Below are positions 24,753 to 32,955 of a DNA stretch of 64,000 bases, piece after piece. How positions within the stretch are numbered: position 1 is the first letter of the stretch; every line of letters starts with the position of its first letter. Both the position numbers and the translations under genes were made by a program. The notes beneath the pieces were generated by a model that saw only the letters and a program-made list of their open reading frames with translations, was not told where the DNA came from and did no database searches. The stretch is from Methanoculleus methanifontis (GTDB lineage: Archaea > Halobacteriota > Methanomicrobia > Methanomicrobiales > Methanoculleaceae), in NCBI RefSeq assembly GCF_030464365.1, contig NZ_VCYI01000010.1:55905-119904 (forward strand), in the 5' to 3' direction.

Positions 24753-25991
24753 TTACTTGAACACGTCGAAGATCTGGTCGCTGCCGGTTGCGGCGAGCCG
24801 CTCCCGTTCCGCCGTCTCCTCGACGAGCGCGAGTACCGGGAGTTCCATGTCCACACCCGGGGTGTGGCCGAACATCTTCTCCATGTCCGTCTGCAGGGCG
24901 TGCATGTAGAGCGAGTTCGCGATCTCCATCGGGCAGTTCTCCTCGCACTGGCCGCAGTTGATGCATGAATCCGACACGTGAGCGAACCGGATCAGGTGGA
25001 ACATGAAGGGCGGCGGAAGTTCGCCCGGCGGAACCAGGTAGGACTTCTTCGTGCTGCACTCTTCGCAGTAGCAGATTGGGCAGTTCTCGATGCAGGCGTA
25101 GCACTTGATGCACCGGGACGAGTCCTCCATCATCTTCTGGAGGCGCTCCTTGCCCTCGCCGAGCCCCTCGAAGTAACGCGCCCGCCACTTGTCGCCGAGT
25201 TTCAGCATCGCGTTCTCGACCTTGCCGCGGATCTCGATCCCCTTCGGGTTCGCGGCCTCGGTGGCGATCGCTCCGGCTTTTGCGGCCCTGCTCAGGAGGT
25301 CCGCACCCTTCGCGGAGCAGACCTCAACGAAGGTGGCCTTGCCGGCCTTATCGCCGATGACGCCCCAGTTCCCACAGGCGAGGTCAGCCTGGCGCGGGAT
25401 CTTCATCTTGCACCGCCGGCAGTTGCTGCGGCGGCCGTAGCCGTCGTCCTCGAGTTCGTCCATCGAGATGCCCTTGTGCTGGCCGTCCTCAGTCACGATG
25501 ATGAACTGGCCCTTGTCGATCTCTTCCTTGACAACCGAATTGGGGTCGACCTCGAACTTCTCGCGGATCATCTTCCGGGCGGTCACCGGACTCACCGAGC
25601 CGCCGCAGTTGACGCCGATCATGAGGAGGTTGTCCAGGTTGACCTGGTTGCGCTTCGCGAGTTCGTAGATACCCATCGCGTCGCACCCCTTCACCGTCAC
25701 CCCGAGACGCATGTCATTCGCGCCGCCCAGGTACTTTTTGATCAGTTTTGAGAGCAGGAGCGTCCCGCAGTGGAGTGAGCCTGCTGTCTCTGCGATCTCG
25801 GCCGGGTCGGTGATGATCGTGGGAACTGCGTCGTAGAGATCCACACCCTTCTTGACCGCCAGCACGGCGTCGACGATGTCGTTTTCCAGGGCGAACTTGA
25901 GCAGTCCGGTCACCGCACCGCCGCACTCCGCGACGTTGGCGAGATCGGCGCTCGTCGTCCAGGCGTATACCATATCTCCTTTGGCTACCAT
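24753..25991 (-). CDS. fdhB: Formate dehydrogenase beta subunit (F420-reducing)
   Basis: FdhB passes electrons from formate to coenzyme F420 through flavin and iron-sulfur clusters. The 412-residue protein has the FrhB/FdhB domain: ECGGAVTGLLKFALENDIVD (F420/FAD site), GVTVKGCDAMGIYELAKR, NCGGSVSPVTARKMI and RSNCRRCKMKIPRQADLACGN. It also has two ferredoxin-like 4Fe-4S motifs near the C-terminus, CIKCYACIENCP and CINCGQCEENCP. It starts one base after the fdhA stop (TGA-G-ATG), so the two subunits are translationally linked. Soluble enzyme of the methanogenic formate pathway. Confidence 0.97.
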   Translation of the reverse strand: MVAKGDMVYAWTTSADLANVAECGGAVTGLLKFALENDIVDAVLAVKKGVDLYDAVPTIITDPAEIAETAGSLHCGTLLLSKLIKKYLGGANDMRLGVTVKGCDAMGIYELAKRNQVNLDNLLMIGVNCGGSVSPVTARKMIREKFEVDPNSVVKEEIDKGQFIIVTEDGQHKGISMDELEDDGYGRRSNCRRCKMKIPRQADLACGNWGVIGDKAGKATFVEVCSAKGADLLSRAAKAGAIATEAANPKGIEIRGKVENAMLKLGDKWRARYFEGLGEGKERLQKMMEDSSRCIKCYACIENCPICYCEECSTKKSYLVPPGELPPPFMFHLIRFAHVSDSCINCGQCEENCPMEIANSLYMHALQTDMEKMFGHTPGVDMELPVLALVEETAERERLAATGSDQIFDVFK

Positions 25992-25992
25992 C

Positions 25993-28059
25993 TCACTGCA
26001 CCCCCGTGATCTTCTCGACCTTCACAGCACTGTGCTTCAACTCCGGCATCTTGGAGAGCGGATCGAGAGCGGTGTTCGTCAGCATGTTCGCGGCTGCATC
26101 CGCAAAGTGCATCGTCATCATCAGAACGCCGGGTGCAACCTGGTCGGTCACTTTCGCGAGGGTCTCGACCTCGCCGCGCCTGCTGGTGAGTTTGATCTTC
26201 TCGCCGTTCTGAATATTCATCCGTGCCGCGTCCTCGTTGTTGATCTGCACGAAGCCTTCAGGCACCTCGTGGTGGAGGAGTCCTGCCCGGCCGGTCTGGG
26301 TTCGGGTGTGGTAGTGGAAGAGCAGACGTCCGGTCATCAGGGTGAACGGATACTCGGCGTCGGCAACCTCCGCGGGCGGCCGGTGCTCGATGCCGAAGAA
26401 GTGGCCGAGGCCGTCGGCGGACGCGAACTTCTCGCGGTGCAGGATCGGCGTTCCGGGGTGATCCTCAGCGGGGCAGGGCCAGTGCACGGACTCCGGCTTC
26501 TCCATCCTTGCGTAGGAGATGCCGTTCATCGACGGGGTGACCCGCCGCACGTCGTTCCAGATATCCTCAGGCGAGTTGAAGTCAAAACCCTGGAGCCCGA
26601 GCGTGTGGGCGAGATCGACGAAGATCTGCCAATCTTCCTTTGCATCGCCCGGGGGCTCCACGGCCTTCCTTACCCGGTTGATGCGCCGTTCGCCGCTGGT
26701 GAACGTCCCGTCCTTCTCGGCGAAGGATGCGCCGGGCAGGATGACGTCGGCGTATTTCGCTGTCTCGGTCATGAAGAGATCCTGCACGACCAGGAAGTCG
26801 AGCTTCTCAAGCGACCGCATGACGTGGTTCGAGTCGGGGTAGGAGACGACCGGGTTCAGCGCGAAGATGTACATCGCCTTGATCGGGTCGCCGCACTGGG
26901 TGATCTGCTCCGTCAGCGTCACGCCGTACTCGCTTTCAAGCCCGGTGACGCCCCAGAGTTCTTCCATGCGCTTCCTGGTGGCGTCGTCCTCGCACTTCTG
27001 GTAGCCGGAGAAGACGTTCGGGTACGCACCCATGTCGCAAGCGCCCTGGACGTTGTTCTGGCCGCGGAGCGGGTTGACGCCGGTTCCCGGCCTGCCCACG
27101 TTGCCCGTGAGCATCGCGAGGTTTCCGAGCGAGCGGACGTTGTCCGTTCCGGTGGAGAGCTCCGTGATGCCGAGGCAGTAGATGATCACCGCGTTATTCG
27201 CGTTGGCATAGATCCGGGCGATTTCCTTGACCCGCTCGGTCGGCACGCCGGTGATCGACTCGACATCCGCGTAGTTCTCCACGGTCTTCTTCAGGTCTTC
27301 GAATCCCGTCGTCCTCTTCTCGATGAACTCCTTGTCATGGAGGTTCTCCTGGATGATCCAGTACATGATCGAGTTGATCAGGGCGATGTTGGTCGAGGGG
27401 TTGTAGCGGACCCACTCATCGGCCAGGCGCGCCGTGGGCGTGTAGCGCGGGTCGCAGACGACGATCTTCTTGCCCGCCTTCTTGGCCTGGACGAGCCGGC
27501 GGCCCGCAAGCGGGTGCGCCTCGATCGTGTTCGCACCGATCATGAAGATGACGTCGGAGTTCATGACGTCCTCGAAGGGGTTCGTCGCGGCACCGGAGCC
27601 GAACGAGAGCGAGAGCCCCGCGACGGACGGCCCGTGGCAGATACGGGCACAGTTGTCGATGTTGTTGGTCTTAAAGGCCACCCGAGCGAGTTTCTGCATG
27701 ATGTAGCACTCCTCGTTCGGGGTCCGGCACGAGACCTGGAACCCGAGGGATTTCGGCCCGAACTTCTCGTAGGTCTCCTTGAACTTCGAGGCGATCAGGT
27801 CATATGCCTCGTCCCAGGTAGCCTCGATGAACTCGCCGTTCTTCTTGATGAGGGGTTTCGTCAGCCGGTCGGGGCTGTGCACGAACTCCCAGCAGGTAGC
27901 TCCCTTGGGGCAGAGCTTACCTTCGTTGATCGGCGTCCTCTTGAGGGGCTCGACCCCCACGAGCTTACCGTCATTCACCACAAGGTTAAGTCCGCACCCT
28001 ACGCCACAGTATGGGCAGGTCGTGGGGACGTAACGTAATTTACCATTAGTGTCAGCCAT
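25993..28059 (-). CDS. fdhA: Formate dehydrogenase alpha subunit, molybdopterin type
   Basis: The catalytic subunit oxidises formate to CO2 on a bis-MGD cofactor. The 688-residue protein has the N-terminal cluster motif TCPYCGVGC...KLCPKG and SCRTPNEECY. The active-site loop is CARICHGPSVAGLS, where Cys replaces the selenocysteine of some relatives. IGANTIEAHPLAGRR, TGNVGRPGTGVNPLRGQNN, SFAEKDGTFTSGERRINRV and the C-terminal MGD-binding TGRLLFHYHTRTQTGR block are all present. Start chosen at MADTNGKLRY because GGGAG lies at the right distance; an ATG nine codons upstream has no such site. First gene of fdhA-fdhB, with a structured leader. Confidence 0.97.
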   Translation of the reverse strand: MADTNGKLRYVPTTCPYCGVGCGLNLVVNDGKLVGVEPLKRTPINEGKLCPKGATCWEFVHSPDRLTKPLIKKNGEFIEATWDEAYDLIASKFKETYEKFGPKSLGFQVSCRTPNEECYIMQKLARVAFKTNNIDNCARICHGPSVAGLSLSFGSGAATNPFEDVMNSDVIFMIGANTIEAHPLAGRRLVQAKKAGKKIVVCDPRYTPTARLADEWVRYNPSTNIALINSIMYWIIQENLHDKEFIEKRTTGFEDLKKTVENYADVESITGVPTERVKEIARIYANANNAVIIYCLGITELSTGTDNVRSLGNLAMLTGNVGRPGTGVNPLRGQNNVQGACDMGAYPNVFSGYQKCEDDATRKRMEELWGVTGLESEYGVTLTEQITQCGDPIKAMYIFALNPVVSYPDSNHVMRSLEKLDFLVVQDLFMTETAKYADVILPGASFAEKDGTFTSGERRINRVRKAVEPPGDAKEDWQIFVDLAHTLGLQGFDFNSPEDIWNDVRRVTPSMNGISYARMEKPESVHWPCPAEDHPGTPILHREKFASADGLGHFFGIEHRPPAEVADAEYPFTLMTGRLLFHYHTRTQTGRAGLLHHEVPEGFVQINNEDAARMNIQNGEKIKLTSRRGEVETLAKVTDQVAPGVLMMTMHFADAAANMLTNTALDPLSKMPELKHSAVKVEKITGVQ

Positions 28060-28102
28060 GTGAATTCTCCCGATAGTTGCATTCAACGTCGGTTTTGCCA
28101 GG

Positions 28103-28132
28103 CATGTCCGGGTAGAACGGACATGTTAACAT
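28103..28132 (-). promoter_or_regulatory. Stem-loop and palindrome in the fdhA leader
   Basis: CATGTCCG (28103-28110) pairs perfectly with CGGACATG (28118-28125) around a 7-base loop. It is overlapped by the palindrome ATGTTAACAT (28123-28132). Both lie between the predicted transcript start and the fdhA ATG, so they would be in the mRNA or act as an operator just downstream of the promoter. Confidence 0.6.
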
Positions 28133-28148
28133 TGTCTTTACTTTACTA

Positions 28149-28168
28149 AGTAGTATATAAATTTAAAC
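28149..28168 (-). promoter_or_regulatory. TATA box of the fdhA-fdhB operon
   Basis: Read leftwards, TTTAAATTTATATAC is an AT-rich archaeal promoter core about 95 nt before the fdhA ATG. It predicts transcription from near 28130 and a leader of about 70 nt. Confidence 0.6.
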
Positions 28169-28173
28169 TTACC

Positions 28174-28200
28174 CTTTTAACATTGGCTGACTTTTAACAT
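28174..28200. promoter_or_regulatory. Direct repeats upstream of the fdhA promoter
   Basis: CTTTTAACAT occurs twice, at 28174-28183 and 28191-28200, 17 bp apart and directly upstream of the TATA box as read by fdhA. A third TTAACAT lies in the leader palindrome at 28126-28132. A regulator of formate metabolism could bind here; inferred only. Confidence 0.5.
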
Positions 28201-28316
28201 CACTTGGTTGATATGTCTCCGAACCAATCCCCGGCACCAGGGCTATCGCCCACTATATTTCTGATTATTCGATTAGGTGCCACTTCCTCGGTGATATGGC
28301 GCAACAACCTGTTTTA

Positions 28317-28338
28317 AGTAAATTAAATGTGATTTACT
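28317..28338. promoter_or_regulatory. Inverted repeat before the FmdE-family gene
   Basis: AGTAAAT (28317-28323) and ATTTACT (28332-28338) are perfect inverted arms with an 8-base spacer, sitting in the AT-rich promoter region TTTTAAGTAAATTAAATG. This looks like a dimeric repressor site. The remaining 303-base gap between fdhA and this gene contains the fdhA control region and no gene. Confidence 0.5.
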
Positions 28339-28362
28339 GATCCAAAATGTTTACAACCAACC

Positions 28363-29022
28363 TTGACCAAATACCTTTCCGTGCAACCGAGACTGAATCA
28401 CACATGGGAAGATATCGAGGCCCGGCTCGAGTCAAGAGGCTCCTCTCCTGAGTTGATTGAGGACTTCAAACGATGCATCGATTTTCACACCTTCGCAGCC
28501 CCCGGACTTCTGGTCGGGGTCTTCATGGTGGACTACGCCATGGAACTTCTGGATGTCCCCCGGGGCGAGAAGATCTATGGCGTCTGCGAGAGCAAGAAGT
28601 GCCTGCCCGACGCCCTGCAGGTGGTCGCCCACTGCACAATCGGCAACAACCGCCTCCGGGTGATCCCGATCGGGAAGTTCGCCATCACCATGAACGGGCC
28701 GGCCGACGCCCCGTACGTGAACGGGATCCGGGTCTTCGTCGACGGCGATAAGATCGAGCGCTATCCGACGTTCGCTCTCTGGTACACCAAGGACCCGCTC
28801 TTTGATCCGCGAACCCGGGGTATCGATCTGATCGACGAACTGATCGATGCAGGACGCGGCCTCCTCTCCCAGGAGCGGGTGCGGGTGAAAGTGCCCCAGA
28901 AGTGGCCGTGGAAATCCGCGATCTGTTCCATCTGCGGCGAGATGGTGCCCAACCATATGCTCGTTGACGGGGCCTGCGCGGACTGCCGGTCACAGTCCTA
29001 CTATGAGAAGGTAGCGTACTGA
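28363..29022 (+). CDS. FmdE-family protein with C-terminal zinc ribbon
   Basis: 219 residues. The N-terminal FmdE domain (PF02663, named for formylmethanofuran dehydrogenase subunit E) has FHTFAAPGLLVGVFMVDYAM, then ESKKCLPDALQVVAHCTIGN, the conserved cysteine-bearing strand. A C-terminal zinc ribbon, CSICGEMVPNHMLVDGACADC, is the usual FmdE ending. Such proteins accompany molybdopterin enzymes, and here it is next to formate dehydrogenase. The start is uncertain: this frame opens with TTG, a GTG 18 nt later is possible, and the only nearby ATG (28347) is out of frame. Biochemical role unproven. Confidence 0.8.
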   Translation: MTKYLSVQPRLNHTWEDIEARLESRGSSPELIEDFKRCIDFHTFAAPGLLVGVFMVDYAMELLDVPRGEKIYGVCESKKCLPDALQVVAHCTIGNNRLRVIPIGKFAITMNGPADAPYVNGIRVFVDGDKIERYPTFALWYTKDPLFDPRTRGIDLIDELIDAGRGLLSQERVRVKVPQKWPWKSAICSICGEMVPNHMLVDGACADCRSQSYYEKVAY

Positions 29023-29080
29023 GGAGAACCCCTCCCCCTTGCGGGGGAGGCATAAATCCTATCACCATAGAAGGCACCGC

Positions 29081-29899
29081 ATGGAACTTTTCCCTATTGG
29101 ACTCGTGCATTCGAGTGTCCGCTCCCGTAGCGATATGCCGGTCCAGGGCGTCGACGCTGAGATCGAGATCTTTCCCCGATACGCCGGGGGACTCTCCAGC
29201 ATCGAGGAGAACTCACACCTGATCCTCGTCTGCTGGATGCACGAGGCCGGCCGGGACATCCTCACGGCGGTCGCCCGGAAGGTCTCGGCCGATCTGCCGG
29301 AGAAAGGTGTCTTCTCCCTCCGCTCTCCGGTGCGGCCGAACCCCCTCTCCGTCTCGGTGGTGCGGCTGCGCGGTGTGCGGGATGGCCGGTTCCTTGCTCT
29401 CGCGAACGTCGACCTGATCGACGAAACATCGGTGATCGATATCAAGCCCTACCAGGCGGGATGGGACTGTGTCTTCTCCGCGACCGGTCACGACCGGACG
29501 CAAAAGATCCAGAAGATGAGTCCCGGCGAGTACCGGGCCGGCCTCGTCCGCGAGGCCGTGAACTATCACGGGGAACTCTGCACCGGCGTTGCGGTCGCGG
29601 TACGGGTCGCGGAGGCGGCGACCCGCATCTTCGAGCGCGATCTGCGCCACCCGCAGATCTCGGTCGCGCCCGGCCCCGACCCCTGCATCGCCGATGCACT
29701 CATCGGGATCACCGGCGCGAGCCCCGGCAACCGCCGGTTGAAGTGTTCGGGAGGAGACCGGTACGTTCTCTCCTCCCCCGGGGAGGAGGCGGTCTTTTCC
29801 CTCCGGAATGTGCCGGAGAGCGTCGATGCGATCCTAGTGGCCGGCGAAGCGTCGCTCTTTGGCTGCACCGTTAGTTCCCGGCCGCAGCAGAGACGATAA
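29081..29899 (+). CDS. Fusion: TrmO/TsaA-like domain + FmdE-like domain
   Basis: 272 residues. The N-terminal part (about 1-140) is the TsaA/TrmO fold, which in bacteria N6-methylates t6A37 of tRNA: FPIGLVHSSVRSRSDMP, ENSHLILVCWMHEAGRDIL, FSLRSPVRPNPLSVSVVRL and IDIKPYQAGWDCVF. The C-terminal part (about 155-270) resembles the FmdE core: VREAVNYHGELCTGVAVAVRV with the His-Gly-x-Leu-Cys metal site. TATA sequence CATAAAT lies 30 nt before the ATG, so the mRNA is leaderless. The fusion suggests methyl transfer linked to molybdopterin-enzyme biology; this is inference. The MoeA-like gene follows closely. Confidence 0.78.
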   Translation: MELFPIGLVHSSVRSRSDMPVQGVDAEIEIFPRYAGGLSSIEENSHLILVCWMHEAGRDILTAVARKVSADLPEKGVFSLRSPVRPNPLSVSVVRLRGVRDGRFLALANVDLIDETSVIDIKPYQAGWDCVFSATGHDRTQKIQKMSPGEYRAGLVREAVNYHGELCTGVAVAVRVAEAATRIFERDLRHPQISVAPGPDPCIADALIGITGASPGNRRLKCSGGDRYVLSSPGEEAVFSLRNVPESVDAILVAGEASLFGCTVSSRPQQRR

Positions 29900-29915
29900 T
29901 TCAGGAGTCATGAAT

Positions 29916-31715
29916 ATGCCACACAGGTACCTGAACCTTACCCCGCTTCCCGAGGCGCTCGCGATCCTGCGGCGGGAGTTCCCCTCGCCGGGTCGCGCCG
30001 AGAGCGTGCCGCTGCGCGAGGCTGTCGGCAGGGTGACGGCCGAGCCCCTGTACGCGAGGTATTCCGTTCCCGTTGCCGATATCGCGAAGTTCGACGGCTA
30101 CGCGGTGAAGAGCGGCGAGACCCGTGGAGCGCAGGACCAGCGGCCGCTGCCCCTTGCCGGGTATGCCCGCGTCAACACCGGTGAAGTGCTCCCGCAACCG
30201 TTCGACGCCGTCGTCATGATCGAGGACACCTGGGACGAGGACGGCATCCCCCGGATCCGCAAGTCCGCCGCACCCGGGCAACATATCCGTCGTGCCGGCG
30301 AGGATGTCCGGGCGGGGGAACTCGTCCTCCCGAAAGGCCACCGCATCCGGCCGTTCGATATCGGTGCGCTCGCGACCTACGGGATAGACCGGGTGAGCGT
30401 GCGGTCGGTCCGGGTCGGCATCGTCCCGACGGGGAGCGACCTCGTGCCGCTCGGTACGGCGCCCGGGCCCGGCCAGACGATCGAGACGAACACCCTCATG
30501 GCGGAGGCGTACCTTACCGGGAACGGGGCGACCTGCCGCCGTTACGGGATTGTTCCCGACGACACCGGCCTGATCCGGGAGGCGGTCGAGACGGCGATCG
30601 CCGAGAACGATATCGTCATCCTCTCGGCGGGTTCGTCGGCCGGCACCCGTGACTTCTCCCGGGACGTCGTCGAGGACCTCGGGGGGATCGTCTTTCACGG
30701 CATCGCGGTCAGGCCGGGCAAAACGGTGCTGCTCGCGAACGTCGGCGGCAAGCCGGTTCTCGGGATGCCAGGGTATCCCGTCGCCGCCCAGACTGTTCTC
30801 CGTGAGGTTGCCGGGAGCCTCCTCTCGTGGTGGGGGCTCTCGCCGGTCCCGTGCGGAGAACTGGATGTCCGGCTGGCGCGGAGGCTGGCGTCCGATCTCG
30901 GGTTCGACGAGTTCGTTCCGGTCTCGGTCGGGCGGGTCGACGGCACCTGCTGGGCGACACCCCATCCCCGGGGTAGCGGCATCCAGATGGCGGTCGTCCG
31001 GGCGAACGGCTACCTCTATATCCCGGCCGGGCGGGAGGGGATCGAGGAGGGCGAGGAGGTGCGCGTCCGGCTCACCGTCCCGCCCGCTTCCATCACCCGG
31101 ACGCTTGTCTGCGTCGGGAGGCGCGATCCCGTCCTCGGGGAACTCGGAAACCTTCTCGCGGAGGCCGGCTACCATCTCCACTGCTGCAACGCCTCGACGG
31201 TGGGAGCGGTGCTGGCCCTGCAGGCGAAGACCTGCCACGCGGCAACGGTCGCTCTCCCCGAGACCGCGTCGGCATGGGACGACCAGGTGCTCCGCTACCT
31301 GCCGGACGTCGACCTCCTCCGGGTGCCGGTGGCCCGGACGGAGTTCGGGATTGCGTCGGCCGATCCTCTCGACCCCGGGAGCCTTGCGTCGCTCCGGGTC
31401 GCCAACCGCCCGAAGAGCGCGGCGGCGCAGTTCCTCCTCGATTCGTGGCTTGACCGGGAGGGGATCGACGTCTCCCCGTCGGGCGTTCCCGCGGACGCCC
31501 GGGTCTGTTCTGCCCTGGAAGCGCGGGAGGCGGGGCTCCGGTTCACCTCGATCGGCTGCGAGTCGTGCGACCTGGTGATACGGGAGGAGCTTGCCGCGGA
31601 CGAAGGCATCGCTGCCCTCATCGAGGCCGTACGGTCGCCGGAGTTCTGCGCGTACCTCCATTCGATCGGGAGAGCGTCTGGGGATGGAGACGCGCCCGGC
31701 GTCTCTTCGGCCTGA
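29916..31715 (+). CDS. moeA: Molybdopterin molybdotransferase MoeA fused to a substrate-binding-like domain
   Basis: MoeA inserts molybdate into adenylated molybdopterin. The first roughly 400 residues are MoeA: PVADIAKFDGYAVKSGETRG, ARVNTGEVLPQPFDAVVMIED, VGIVPTGSDLVPLG, SAGSSAGTRDFSRDVV, the glycine-rich MGMPGYPV-type GMPGYPVAAQTVLRE, and the MoeA C-terminal strand. Residues of about 400-585 form a PBP-like domain (LVCVGRRDPVLGELGNLLAE, RVANRPKSAAAQFLLDSWL), as in archaeal MoeA-PBP proteins. Start chosen for spacing to AGGAG; an ATG 6 nt upstream is close. It follows the TrmO-FmdE gene by 16 nt, hence an operon. Confidence 0.9.
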   Translation: MPHRYLNLTPLPEALAILRREFPSPGRAESVPLREAVGRVTAEPLYARYSVPVADIAKFDGYAVKSGETRGAQDQRPLPLAGYARVNTGEVLPQPFDAVVMIEDTWDEDGIPRIRKSAAPGQHIRRAGEDVRAGELVLPKGHRIRPFDIGALATYGIDRVSVRSVRVGIVPTGSDLVPLGTAPGPGQTIETNTLMAEAYLTGNGATCRRYGIVPDDTGLIREAVETAIAENDIVILSAGSSAGTRDFSRDVVEDLGGIVFHGIAVRPGKTVLLANVGGKPVLGMPGYPVAAQTVLREVAGSLLSWWGLSPVPCGELDVRLARRLASDLGFDEFVPVSVGRVDGTCWATPHPRGSGIQMAVVRANGYLYIPAGREGIEEGEEVRVRLTVPPASITRTLVCVGRRDPVLGELGNLLAEAGYHLHCCNASTVGAVLALQAKTCHAATVALPETASAWDDQVLRYLPDVDLLRVPVARTEFGIASADPLDPGSLASLRVANRPKSAAAQFLLDSWLDREGIDVSPSGVPADARVCSALEAREAGLRFTSIGCESCDLVIREELAADEGIAALIEAVRSPEFCAYLHSIGRASGDGDAPGVSSA

Positions 31716-31766
31716 ACCGCCGCACCTGCTCGAAACGCATATCCTTTTTTGGCATGACCACTCCTC

Positions 31767-32165
31767 ATGCGAGTCAGCGAGCAGACACGGGAGCAGATCA
31801 TGGCGGTGCTCCGGCGGATGACGGAGGCTATGGGCAGAAAGGATGTTGAGAGCCTGGTAGCGCTCGCCGATCCTGAGTTCCGGGCTTTCGGCACGGGTGC
31901 CGGCGAGAAGGTAATCGGGAGGGAAGCCTACCGCCGGCACCTCGAGCGCGGCTTTGCGCGGGCGGAGACGGTCGCGCTCGACCTCTCCGACGTCCGTATC
32001 GGCGCTGAGGGGACGGTCGCCTGGGTGATGGCCGATATGACCTGCCGTTTTGTCTCGGGCGGTGTCCCGCGGACCCGGAACGGGCGGATGACGGCGGTGC
32101 TCCGGGGGACGGGCCATGCGTGGGTTTTTGCCCAGGTGCACTGCTCGCTTCCGGCAGAAGGATAG
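31767..32165 (+). CDS. SnoaL/NTF2-like small protein
   Basis: A 132-residue protein of the cone-shaped NTF2 fold (DUF4440/SnoaL-like). MAVLRRMTEAMGRKDVESLVALADPEF is the standard N-terminal helix pair that opens such domains; it is followed by FGTGAGEKVIGREAYRRHL and beta strands ending AWVFAQVHCSLPAEG. Relatives include small hydrolases, isomerases and binding proteins, so the role is open. TATA sequence CATATCC lies 24-30 nt before the ATG (leaderless). Not clearly linked to the Mo cofactor genes. Confidence 0.75.
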   Translation: MRVSEQTREQIMAVLRRMTEAMGRKDVESLVALADPEFRAFGTGAGEKVIGREAYRRHLERGFARAETVALDLSDVRIGAEGTVAWVMADMTCRFVSGGVPRTRNGRMTAVLRGTGHAWVFAQVHCSLPAEG

Positions 32166-32284
32166 AAAGAAGGGCGGTCGTCTCCGGCGTAACTCTTTTT
32201 GCTTTGTTGTAGTCTATTCTGGTTTTTGGGTGCGGCAGGGTTTGCCTGGATCCGATGAGATCGTTTACTTAGCCATTCCGGCGC

Positions 32285-32815
32285 AGTGAGTTTGAGCACC
32301 GAAAGTGCGATGTTCCGATCGGAGAGTCCGCGATGATTGGGCATCTCGGGTACAAGAGTCTGAACACTCCCGGATTTTATTTTACGCACGCACAGTGACC
32401 GGAGCGAGGAAAAATCCCCATGCAGTGGACCGTGGGAGTATCGCCATGGGGGTGGGGCTGACGGGGAGGGGGCGTGCCCCTCCCCTGTCTCTCTCATAAG
32501 GCTATATCTGTAACCCCCCCACCGCCCGCGCTTCGCGCTCCTCCCCCGCACCTCCGGTGCTTCAACTCCGCTCCTAGCGGAGCGTCGTTCCGCCCCCGGA
32601 GGGGGTGCAGTGCATGGCGATAGGGGATGTCCCCACGGGACATCGCTGGGAAGACCGAAGATTGACGTTCCTGTGGAATGCGATGGGCCGAAGGGCCGGG
32701 AGCATGAGCACCGAAGGTGCGAAGTGCGAGCTTAGCGAGCATGAGAAACCCAAAGGGTTTCGAAGTGCGAGCTTAGCGAGCATGAGAAACCCAAAGGGTT
32801 TCGAAGTGCGCAGTT
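32285..32815 (-). repeat. Intergenic mini-hairpin repeat, copy R5 (reverse orientation)
   Basis: Fills most of the 790-base gap between convergent genes. Read on the plus strand it starts with the element's right end (GCAGTGGACCGTGGGAGTAT, near 32420), then GGGGCTGACGGGGAGGGG and GCGCTTCGCGCTCCTCC. GCACC-TCC-GGTGC follows, and then the left end (GCATGGCGATAGGGGATGTC, hairpin GATGTCCCC-AC-GGGACATC). From 32680 a hairpin run follows (GCACC-GAA-GGTGC, GAAACCC-AAA-GGGTTTC), including a perfect 41-base tandem duplication, 32721-32761 and 32762-32802. The remainder (32170-32285, 32815-32955) has no gene. Confidence 0.75.
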
Positions 32816-32955
32816 CCCACGAAATCCGTGCTGGCTGCCGCCAAAAAACAAAACAGTGGATGGTCGGGTTTCTCTGGATTGCGCAACATGCTGGAGTGCT
32901 TCTTAACCTCGTTTGCTAGCGTCCACGCCCCATAATAATATCCCGGCAGAGCCCC

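Noticed and set aside
25852..28038. A very long open frame (728 codons) on the plus strand opposite fdhA
   Set aside because: Long antisense frames are expected in GC-rich coding DNA; the sequence has no domain and fdhA is certain.
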